From contig OU744450.1 in assembly GCA_916610825.1 (NCBI GenBank), positions 2,046,001-2,110,000 on the forward strand: a stretch of 64,000 nucleotides of DNA, read 5' to 3'. The stretch's first letter is position 1, and every line of letters begins with the position of its first letter. This DNA is from Haliclystus octoradiatus (taxonomy: Eukaryota > Cnidaria > Staurozoa > Stauromedusae > Haliclystidae). Both the position numbers and the translations under genes were made by a program. Below the pieces are notes generated by a model. The model made no database searches and was not told where the DNA came from. It saw only the letters and a program-made list of their open reading frames with translations. Of this stretch, positions 1 to 11,800 are shown in pieces.

Positions 1-284
1 TCATCATCATCATCTTTTATTCAGGAATTAGATAAGATCGTGAAAAAAAAAAGACAAACCAGTAGTTTCAAAAATCATTTTCCAAGAAAAATATTTCCAA
101 AATCTGACTATATGACAATTATGCCTGGTTTCAGTTTTTCTTGTAACAATGTGAAAGTTTTGGTTGGTATTCATTTTAAATAGACTAATGACTGACAAAA
201 TTTGATGGACATGTTGATTGACATTGATTGACGCACCACATTTTAATTGTTGTTTAAGAGGCGAATGTTTTTGTAAATATTAAG

Positions 285-840
285 CCCTGGCCAAATGACT
301 TTTTATTTCGCCAATATTCATGAATTCAACAAAATCCGATGAAAGTTGGCGAAATAAAAAGTCATTTGGCCACCCTCACCTTTTCGGATTTTGTTGGCTG
401 ATGTTGAATTTGGATTTTGAATACATTCAAAAATTTCGCCAACATTCATCGGATTTTGTTGAGTTGTATTGTTCTCTACCGATGTTGGCGAAGTGGCCAA
501 ATGACTTTTTATTTCGCCAACATTGTTGAATTTTGTTGAAAATATGAACCTTCCTCTAAGACTCTAATTGGTCAACAATGACGTAGGTTGTCTCAAGATT
601 GGTGGGCTCGATTGACTAGCTTCTAAGCCTCAAAATACCAACCGCTGTTGACGAAAATGAACTCAACAAAATCCGATGAATGTTGGCGAAAATAAAATGC
701 CATTTGGCCAACCTCAAGATGTTGGCGAAAAAAGGCAAAAATCCATCGGATTTTATCCAAAAATCCATCGGATTTTATCCGATGAATGTTGGTGAAATAA
801 AAAGGTCATTTGGCCGGGGCTTTAGTCGTTGTTGACGAAA
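285..840. repeat. Cluster of inverted GGCCAAATGACTTTTTATTTCGCC repeats
   Basis: The segment GCCAAATGACTTTTTATTTC, followed by GCCAACATTCATCGGATTTTGTTGA, recurs at least five times in alternating orientation (near 290, 340, 420, 490, 670, 790). The outer units GCCCTGGCCAAATGAC and GTCATTTGGCCGGGGC are inverted, so the cluster looks like a compound foldback element. No exon of PITPNM was found in 1-1993. Confidence 0.7.
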
Positions 841-1854
841 TAAAAATAAATAAGTCGAAATTATACACCGAGATAGCTATGAAAAACATTGATTAGTACA
901 TTAATTAGTTTCTACTAATTTCTCTTAGAGCATAAGTGGCAACATTTGATTGAAATTGATTGAAATCTCACATTTGAATCGTCATTATTCAAAAAACGCA
1001 TGTTTTTGTAATTAGCTCAATTTTTGTATTGCTATCTGAACAACATACTATAGTAGATTCGGCGAATCCATTTACGTTTCGATGGTAGACAATTCTGTTT
1101 CAAAAACATTTGCTATAAAAAGGAGCTTACCTTGACTAAGAGTTTTAAGAATTGTAGTTTATGCTTTTGAATATCTTTCGATAAGGATTCACAAAAGGAT
1201 AAAATACCAAATGGAAAATTATGTTGTGCCAGCCATGACATAACTTGACCTTTTTGAAATAATAAGCGACTTGTGACGTAGATAATGAGATAACCTTGTT
1301 CTTGCCAATGTCTAAAATCAATCAGATTTAAGGATTATAATCAATATTCCCCTCCATCAAATTATAATATAAATATAATTATCTGTATTGCATATATTGT
1401 TTTATGAAATCCCCTATTGATTTCTAATCATATCTCTTCCAACAGTTTTCATAGAAGACAGATCCCCGTTTCCAAGAAGCAGTGATACATGCACGGCCGT
1501 AAATCTTAAGGTGTATGAAACCCCCAATAAAAATAACGTTCGACTCATATTTGGCAAAATATGGCAAAATCGTGCAAATCCGAAGGAGTTACAGTACTAT
1601 GAAGCTCCCATCTATGCAAATGTCACGCCAGCGTCAAGGGCGAGATGACCTTCGGTGTATTTCAGTCTGTCTGGTTGTTTTGAGTTAATGACGCAGTTAG
1701 CTTTATACTCTTAATTTTATCAAATCTTACAAAGTATCAAGGCTACCGGGATTTTCCTTTCTAACCATCTCACATTTGTTTCATACCGGCTTACTATAAT
1801 ACATGTTCCTACTGGATGCTTGAGGAGTGTAGGTTGATATAGAACACCTAAAGG

Positions 1855-1857
<3 letters not shown>

Positions 1858-1886
<29 letters not shown>

Positions 1887-1905
1887 CTGATATATATATA
1901 TATCA
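1858..1905. repeat. (TA)n microsatellite
   Basis: TA runs about 90 bp before the minus-strand donor of the last visible PITPNM exon. Confidence 0.9.
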
Positions 1906-1993
1906 AGGCACTTATGTTGTCTTTGCTGTTTCAATAGTGCTCAATGCCATAAATGCAGAGCTGTTTATTAATTATATAACTGCGTTTATATAC

Positions 1994-2889
1994 CTGACAG
2001 CATCTACAGCTCCACCTCGAATCTTTGGATCAATTCCACGTATCGAATAACCAGATAGAAACGATCCATCGATACTAAAAACAACAGCTTCGATACCAGG
2101 TGGTAACATAGCCAATGTACAATCAATGCTACTATGATCTCCTCTAGAAATATAAACAACAAGAGAAAAAATAAAATAAAATGAAGCAAGTAGAATCATA
2201 TAATCACACTGTTATTCAACTGGACCTGCACTATTCGTTAGCAGGACTTTAAGTGCAATGCCTGGAGAGCTACGACACCACAAAGTCTCTAATCTAATGA
2301 GTCATTTGGAGTGGATGAAATCACGTGTCTCAAAAGAATCATACAAGATACAAGCTCTATAAAGTTTCAGTTCTATCCGTTAAATTTAACTGATTCTAAC
2401 CCAAACATTCCAAACGAAAATATATACAAGCATCAACATGTAATGAATCAATGTCTTACCTGACAACTAATTGTGCTGAATAAATTCCAGGTCCTTGTAG
2501 CACTTCATTTGGTAATTTTACTTTGAATCGACCACTTGAATCTGTCAGTTGAGTACATGTTAATTTCCAATCGTCTAATGGTTGTCGAGCAAGAAACAGA
2601 TCAACCTAGATTTAAAAATTGATATTGAAATGCAAGATCATCAGGCATATTATTCCACAATAACGGTGCTAGTTCCCTAGGGCTTCCGTTATAAACAGTT
2701 TCTATTGTATCGTGTAAAAGTTAGACAATGGTGAAGTAAAGTAATCATTGTCTACAGAGATTGTATACTCACAAGTTCTCCTGATAGCGAGGCAACATCA
2801 ACAGGTCCATATACAAACTTTGCAGATAAAGTAGGTAGATCTGATGATGAACAAACAATGTCATTGGCACGATGATTAGCATACAGATT
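1994..2889 (-). CDS. PITPNM: PITPNM exons 13-15: pre-LNS2 beta region and start of LNS2 domain
   Basis: Exon 2889-2773 encodes [12 protein letters not shown] and [15 protein letters not shown]. Exon 2605-2460 encodes a beta-rich stretch ending [12 protein letters not shown]. Exon 2143-1994 encodes [20 protein letters not shown] and GGAVDAVR, the HAD-like N-terminus of LNS2 (the first Asp of the DxD-type motif is in FSIDG). In Nir proteins LNS2 senses phosphatidic acid at the plasma membrane. The last exon ends in phase 2 at a GTATATA donor; the remaining LNS2 exons are off the left edge. Confidence 0.9.
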
Positions 2890-5800
2890 CTAGAAAAATA
2901 AACATGACTATACAATAATATGTAGACAGGGTACGATATAAGTTTTCACCGTTCGTAGAAGGATTCCTGGACAGTTCAAGAACAATTTATGAACGCCAAA
3001 ATCATGAACTATTCACAAACATTCTCAAATGGTTTATGAATCATGGACAATTCATGAACATTTGGGGCCATTTAACGTTCATGACCTGTTCATGAACTGC
3101 TGAACTGTTTTTCGTAGGAGTGTATTCTAGCTTCTCAGGTGTCTTGCAACATCCCAAGTGCAAGAGCTTGTAATGCAGCACAGCAAAACCCGTGCTATGA
3201 AAACCGTAGCTATTTCATATTATGTCCGAAATTGAAATTTGGCTGATTTCCATTTTAGTTGTTTTGAATTATTATTTGAATTCTCCAGAAACAAAGGTTC
3301 AATTCTGGTACGTGCCTCTATCTGTATTTCTTGCAAGCTCAATTGACAAATCAAGCTGCCAATAGTCATTCTATAGTTGTCTAACAAAAGGGATCGAGAT
3401 CTTGGCGTGGACCAATGAATGAACAATCAACCAATGAACTTGCTATAATTCAATTGCTTTGGGATCATTTCAAAGGGGGTAACTGCAACTAAGGAATCTG
3501 TTACAAGGATCCTTAGCACTGAAAATACCTTGATTTTTAGCGCAGTTCTTCGTTTCTGCCATTTCTCTTTCGGCATTGTCGGTAGCAGTCCTTTTGACCC
3601 ACTATGACTATATGATGCAGTATTTGAACGACGACCTTTATCAAGAATCTAAACAAAACATAAATATTCATGAAATTACAAGAAAGAAAATGAATGATGT
3701 GAGATGTAGCATTACAGATATTGAACTAAAATGGAATAAATACTCAATTAAAATTGGGTCGGGGACCAGCTGCTGTTTTTTTAATATCACAGATAAAGAA
3801 TAAGTAGGTTCGAAAACTAGAAATGCAATCTGCGATAAACCGCTCCGGAATTCATAATCAGTTTATGAACACTGTTTGTGAACGTTACATTGCCCAATTT
3901 TCATGATCTCTCATGAACCTTCACGAACAGTTCATGAAACTGTCCATGAAAATTGGGTAATTTAACGTACATGAACTGTTCATGAACTCAACAAATGTTT
4001 TTGCAGAAGACAGTGCAAAAAGTCAAATCACAATTTCGTTGGTGGAGAAAGCAATTAAGGAAAAGATCTATACATTCGACACAAAATTCTTGCTTGAATA
4101 ATATGTTAAATTTTGATTATTCTTTAAGATACTTCACAAACTGTTTGTGAAAATTCAATTTCATACAATTTACAATGTATTTATATTGAACATTATTTTT
4201 GATTTTGATAAAAACTATCAAAAACAATTTTCATCCATGAAAAATATTCAATTTGTATATGCGTAAAAATATTCAAAAACAATATGTATGGGTAAAGAAT
4301 ATTCAAAAATTGTTCTTTTTGCGTGAAAATATCCAAACATAAGTTGTATGCGTAAAAAGTTTTCAAAAACAATTTCTATGTGAACACGTTGAGTTAGATT
4401 ATAAATTGTTTTCTTGAAAAGTTCATGAAAAGTGTATCATTCAATGTTCAAGAGCTCTAAATCAATCGTTAAATTAAATGTTCACAATGTTTTCGCTGTA
4501 ACCCCTTTGCAAAAAACAGTTCATTAACATTTCGTGAACGTTAAATAGCCCCAAATTTCGAACTCATGAACATATTCTCACAGGAGATATTTTGAGAGTG
4601 TGTATTCGAGTGAGTGAGTTGATTTTACTTGTACGCCAATTACTGCCACAATAAATTATTCTGATTTTAAGTAACACATGATGACAACATATTATTTACC
4701 TGCCACAAGATAAAGGCCATGAGATCACGTGACTCCCAATAGCTATTATAACATAACTGTGTGAGAACATGTTTTGGAAAATTTTGTAAGCCATCAGGAC
4801 ATGATAAAGCATAGTCGACACGTTTATTGCCCCATGGAATTGGACCTATTGAAGATGAAAATAAACAATTTAACAAAAACTAGCCCATTGTTAGCAACAC
4901 ATATTGTAGCCTGCTTCCAGACTAAACGTTTCTGAAGGAAAGTGAAAGTCTGCGTAGCCGATCGAACAAAGCTGTTTTGCTAACACTGTACTAGATTGGT
5001 GCCGCCTTAAAAAACTTTAATTTCCGGTCTCAGTTGTGTGAGTGAAAATCACGTTTACACGTTAAACATTAAAAAACACTCAAGCTTGGGAATTAATCGA
5101 TGAAACTATTGTCTTACCGAAGGAGGAATTGATCATTTCTGTCCCGATGTTATAAGATACCAATATAATTCCTATATTTGTAAATTTTGTGTTGACTTTC
5201 AAATGTGACATTCCTACTCGCTCATCAAATGTTCAAAGTGCTCCGTACGTTCGAAAAGGATTGCTACAAATTCACGTGAAAATAAAACATTAGCTGTCAA
5301 TAGTTTCTTTGAATTTTTCTTCACTGAACTATAACTGTTCCTGGATTTTAAATTAAATTTAACTCACCCACAAATACATCGTATAATTTCATCAAATAAG
5401 ATTGTCTTCCAAATCTGAAAGTCTTCCTAAATGTGGCCCCACGTTTGTTTATCACATGACCGATACCCACAATCTGATTGGCTGATATCGAATTAAAACC
5501 ATGTGAGCAAAGCTAACAAATAGGATTGAGTCACTGCTTTTGCAAGTCTAGTGCAGTGTCAGCAAAACAGCTTTGTTTGGTCGGCTACATGGACTTTATA
5601 CTTTCCTTTAGAAACGTTTTAGTCTGGACGCAGGCTACACATATCGATTTTATGATATAACAACATGAAATTTGAAGTGTAATGTGACTAGGGTTCAGGC
5701 AATTACGCATCCATGAACCAGTTCATAAACCAGTTAATGAAGTCTCTGTGACTGTTCACAAGCTGTTCATGAACTGTTCATGAATCCACAAAAAATGTTC

Positions 5801-8800
5801 ATGAACTGTTCATGAACTCATGGATTTGTTTTCACAGGGGTAACAATAATGTTTAAAAAAAAATAAATAAGAAATCAAACCAGAGGCAATATGATTAAGG
5901 GAGCCACAATCAATTCAAATGTTGAAATTCTTTATTCATTAAAATTATAAAGTCAAACCTCTTATAACAGTCACCTCTATCAAGCGGCCACCTGCCTATA
6001 GTCGTCATTCTTGCAATGTCTAAAATAGTACTTTCTATTGAATCAAACCTATATTAAGAGGCCACCTGTCTATAGTGGTCAATTTATCTACCTCTCATAG
6101 CTGGCTGTTATATACAGGTTTCACTGTACTCACTGTGTACATCTATGCTGGCATTTGATGTCTTTCTTGAGTTAGATTCATAGTCTGTTGACGAAATTCT
6201 CTCGCTGGGTGATTGAGGAGTAGCTGATATATCACTAATTGAGCTATCGAATGACGTCATAAAAAATCCAGCTGAACCAATGTCATAAAGAATTTTTTGT
6301 GAGAAAGGAAATGTTTGATATTTTGGTATCTTAACAGGCGAAACTGATCTAAATCCACCATCGATAATTGGTTCAAGACGTGTTGCTGCAGGATCAAAAG
6401 GATGGAATATGTTGTAGACTTGAGAACATAATGGACGGACAACCTCAGCTGAAAATAAAAAGTATAAAGATAAAAAAGTTTTTGTGATCGACCAACATCT
6501 CAAGATGGAGATCGATTGAAATCCAGCAATGAGATTGAGCGAATACGGTCGCACGGCCGTCAATTCTAACCTGTATTGACTGTTTTGTATTTTTAACTGT
6601 TATGGTGGAAAGGCACAGAGGGACAATTGCTTTCTTGATACAATAAAATAAATCAAACATTTTTGGTTATGATTATGTTTTTGACTCATGGTTACGTAAG
6701 TGATCTTGAGTCTATTCTGTCATGGTAGAAACATCGATTTTTTAAAAACCTAACATAAATCAATTCATGAAAGGTTCATGAAAAGTTCATGAACGCCACA
6801 TTTCATGACGAGTTTCCTGTTTATGAAAAGATGAGCAGAACAACTTTATTTGGGCATTGCAGCCTCTGCGAAAAACATTGTACAAGTTATTTTCAATGAA
6901 CTGTTCATGAAAAAATCCTGAAAAATAGGAAGTACCAATCGTACCAACTGTGTTTGTTTTAGGGATAATGATCATAATTAGTTTAAGCAAAAGGACAGTT
7001 AAACAGCGATAAGATCTCAACAATATTACGAAGTATCTGCTCACCGTTATGATTTTTAACAAGCATTTTTGAAATCGTAAGACCAATCGGTGATCCAACG
7101 TTAAACAGATCAGAAACATGGAAATTGAATGCCGATAGACCACGCGATGAACATTTACGATGATAAGATGTTGAAGCCGATGAACGATTACCACCAATAG
7201 ATGAAAGACCCTCCAGTGAAATACTTTTTCTAGTAGATTGAACAGGTTTAGGAACACTCGATAAAGATAAACCATTATCTGGAGCTATGCCGAGTGCAGA
7301 AAATGCATGTTCACTGAAACTAACAGGCGACAATAAATTGTCAAGTCGATCTTCATCACATGTTAAAGCATGGTGGACAAGAAGAGAGCCAATGGAATCT
7401 GCTATGACGCAAACCTACAAAAAATATTGCAAGTTCTCTGAATGGGTCTATAAAATACTTTGTTTACTATTAAGCAGAATAATTTAGCAGTAAATAGCTT
7501 GCGTTCATTCATTTTCTTTGTAAATAAATTCAACGGTAGTCAGTATCTAATGAATTTCAGAAATACAAATGAAGACACACCAATGTTGACTAAATCCTAT
7601 GTTCTCAAATTATTAAATGGCTCATAGAAATTCAATTAGTCGATTGAGTGAGCAATGAATATAGATGAAGGGGTATGTCAAAGTTGCACCATCGTTCTGA
7701 TCAACCCAAATAAAAAAAATCTAAAAATGATGGACAAACAAAATTGCAAATTTCGAACACAATTGCATTTTTGCATGACTTTTTTTTTTTTTTTTTTCGG
7801 ATTTATCATTTGTGCACAGCTTGCACAGCTTTTTCACCAGGCTGTTTGGTTAGTTATCAAAGTATTTTCGAAGGGTGTGTGGTTTAATAGCCGGATGATG
7901 CCCTTTCTAACGCCAACCGGTAGTACTCCTGCCAGGGATTGAACCCAAGAACCTGCGGACTGAGGTTCAATGCCCTAACCACTACATGTAAAAAAAACAC
8001 ACATCCTTTACTGACATCATTCAATGGCAAACAAAGGAGAAATTTGTTCAGATAGTCGACAATGATTGATGAAAGGGAATGTTGACTTTTATTAATAGTT
8101 TCGTAAGTTTCATTGATTGCTGAATGTTGAGTGTCATAAACAACTTATCTGGTCCATGAATAAGTTCATGAACTTCGTTTTTCATGTAGATATAGACAGG
8201 TAATAAATATTTCAATTTTATTATTATTATTATTATTATCAATTCATTATTATTATTATTTTATCATTATTTTGTATATAAAACTTCATGAACTCAGTAA
8301 ACGTTTTGCAGGGGTCTGCTATAAATACATTTTGGACAAATCACATTCGCTAATACAAATCAGATCTTCGTGAACATAATTTGTTACGTTTCTGAACATT
8401 TCAATGAATAATGAACTCCATTTCAAAATTAGTTTGATACAAATTTGAATACTTATGTCATGGAAATATACGAACAGCAAAATAAATATACACATTAAAC
8501 AATCGATATATGCATCTTTTTTATCGGAGAACTTTCAAACTTTTTCGTAGCTGGCTGTTATATACAGGTTTCACTGTACGTCTTTTTTATTGGATCACCT
8601 TCAATTTTTTACCAATCAAATTTTTTCAGTCAATATACATCAGAATCTATCATTTATTTGAAAAGTATTTTTCAAGTAGAAAACCTTATTGTATTCTAAA
8701 TTCTTTAGCAAACTTACAGATAAGCGGGGATTCATTACAGTAGATCAGAAGTCCAGAAATGATGTTTTTGCTGGAAATTTACTAAGAATGCAAAAAACAG

Positions 8801-11800
8801 TTCAGGAATTTATGGACATTTCATGACCGTCAAGGAGCCCCGGATTTTCCTGAACTGATCATGAGCTGTCCCGTGAATGTCCATGAAGATTGGGGGAAAT
8901 TAAAGTTCATGAACTGTCTTTTGCAGGGGATTTACCTCAATATTATTAGTAGAATGACAATCTTCTTTGACAAACTTGTCATAAACCTCGTTAGCAGATA
9001 ATATCATTTGACGTACAGCACCTTGAAACCTTGATGATGATGTGACAAATAACGGAACAGATGATACAGGAAATTCAGCAGGTAACCAAGATGTATCGTT
9101 TGAAGAATAATCTTTAAAGAAAATTAAACCTGTATCTAAGCAGCCAATTTCAGTAATATAAAAACAACATCATTCTAATGAATCAAACCTGTAAATAACA
9201 TTTATCTGGCAATCGCAGCCATTATATCTGGAGGATACCACCCTTGTGAAAACATTGTTGAGTTCATGAACAGTTTATGGACTTTACTTTACAAACTTTT
9301 ATTAAAGGTTCATGAATGCCTTATAAACACTTCATGAACATTTTCATGAACAGATGAGTTCATGAAAGGTTCAGGAGCTTTACAAATTTTTATTCATTCA
9401 TAAACAGTTCATGAACGTTAAATAGAAAAACTTAAATAGGACTTTTCGTGAACGGTTGAACTCAGCAATCATGAACTTTACGAACTTTCACAAACTGTTC
9501 ATGAACATCATTAAACAGTCCATGAGCAGTTTATGAACTTTACAAACTTTATTAAAGGGTTCATGAAAACCTTATGAACAGCTCATAAACCTTGAGTAGC
9601 CCGATTTCTGTGGACTTTTCCATGAAATGTTCATGAAAATTGAGCCAAACTTTTAAATAACAACATACGCACAACATACCTACGTATAGACAATTGCTGT
9701 GATTTGAAATTAATAATACTGTTATGAAACGCAATTATGACGAATTTGGAAACCGTCGAAACAAAAACTTTGCTTAGAATTTGCGCATTTAAAGTTTCGA
9801 GCCTTAGTCGTATGAATATAATGTTTGCGATAACTTAACGACCATATCAACAAGAACATGATAGTAGTGATAATTTACGACCATATGATATTATCCGTTA
9901 TCTAACACATACACATGGAAGGATTTGTTAAAAATATATCTAATATTTCTATTTCATAAACCAAATATCAAACACAGACATGAGAATTGAAATTTCAAAA
10001 ATAGTTTGAAATCTACAACAACTTAATAAATCGCAATGGAATTGAATGGGAAAAAGCAATAACTAGAGTTTCACACGGCTCAAAATAGTCTGAAATCCGC
10101 TAAAAGTCTAAAAATTCTCGTGTCTACAAACACTTATGTATCGTGCAAACAGGGGTGATAATTATAGAAAATGTTTTGTATTTGCAAAACATTGGCTACT
10201 TACTCCTGTCACCATTATTAATGCATATTAATTTGAGCATATCGATAATATCAGGACAAACAGGTGGACAATCAATTAGTCTCAAATGAACATCTTTCTC
10301 GTTTGGGTATAGTAATGTACACACTTGCTTGAAAACCGTTTCAAAAGTTTTGAAATCTTTTGGTCTAAAACTACCATCTCTATCCATATCTAACACACTT
10401 CCACCGTACGTTACTAGGACAAGAATTGTATCTGGTGTATCCTCAGGGCAACTGATGCTAAGATTCTGCAATTAGAAATAATGCATTATGAAAACTTTGA
10501 ATTTTATGAAGATTAATAAATACCCAATATTTTACAATTTATTCTTTCAATAGGGGTGAATTACCACTGTGAAAACAGTTCAGGAGTCCATGAACAGTTC
10601 ATGAACAGTTCATGAACGTTAAATGGCCCCAAATTTTCATGAACTGTCTGTAAGGTTCATGGACAGTTCATGAACAGTTCAGAAAAATTGGAGCCATTTA
10701 ACATTCATGAACTGTTCATGAACTCCTGAACTGTTTTTCGCATGGGTAGGGTGAATAGAATAAAATCGAATAGAATAGAATAAAATAGAGGGTTTTGTGG
10801 GTGTTTATGTATGGGGGGATAACCAGTGTTGACCACATAGATGATTATCAGTTTGGGCGCTGCATCAATAAATCAAGTTGAAATAAATAGTGTAAATCCC
10901 TGGGCAAGCAACAGCAACTTTCATATTTCACAAATTCGTTTTTGTCCAACGCGTGTTTGAGTATTTGTGTATTGAAGCAGTGTTTTCAAGAGTGGCTGAA
11001 CTGGCCCGATTTTCTCGAGACGTTTCAAGAACAACTTCGAGGGTCTTGAATGAGCTAAAAGAAAGCTATGAAAAAGCACCAACATTGAAAGGATTCGATA
11101 AAATGCAAAATATAAGAAATTATGACACCCACATTCCATTTTAAAAATTCGTCAGAAACTATTTGATTGCCATTAGAAACACAAAATGACAAATAAAATG
11201 CACAATCAACAATGGTAGACAAAATCATAGGAACGGCTAAACAACATTGATTTCCAAAGGATTTGAATGTGGGGGAGACTTTGCCGTTATTTGGACAGGG
11301 CTTAAGCATAACTAAAACTATAAAGCTTAACTGATGGGTTACAAAAGTAAGTTAAAAATTTAATGGTTAGATTAGGATGCTTAGAAATAATACCTCTACT
11401 TATTTGAGGATTGTTCATTACAACTATAACATTTTCAAAAAACTATGCTTGGATGCTTTCTGGAATACAGTTTCTTGAGATTGATTTGGTAATGGCTAGT
11501 TTTGAGTTGGGGTCTTTGTGTAGTTGTTAGGGAGTTGGACCTCAGGTTGCAGAGTCTTGGATTTACTCCTTACCCTGCAAAAAAAAGTTCATGAGTTCAT
11601 GAACGTGAAATTGCCCAAACGTTCATGAACTTCCAGGCAATTTCAAGTTCATGAACCAGTGCATGAAATGGTTCATGAAGTGTTCATGAACTCTTTGTGA
11701 CTGAAACTGTTCATAAACCAACAAAAAAATGTTCATGAACTGTTCATGAAGTTCATGAACTGTTCATGAACTCATGGATTTTTTTTGCAGGGGTTGTCAG

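Noticed and set aside
1..14. CRISPR-like or telomeric TCATCATCATC repeat at the left edge
   Set aside because: A four-unit trinucleotide run only; simple sequence in a eukaryotic intron.
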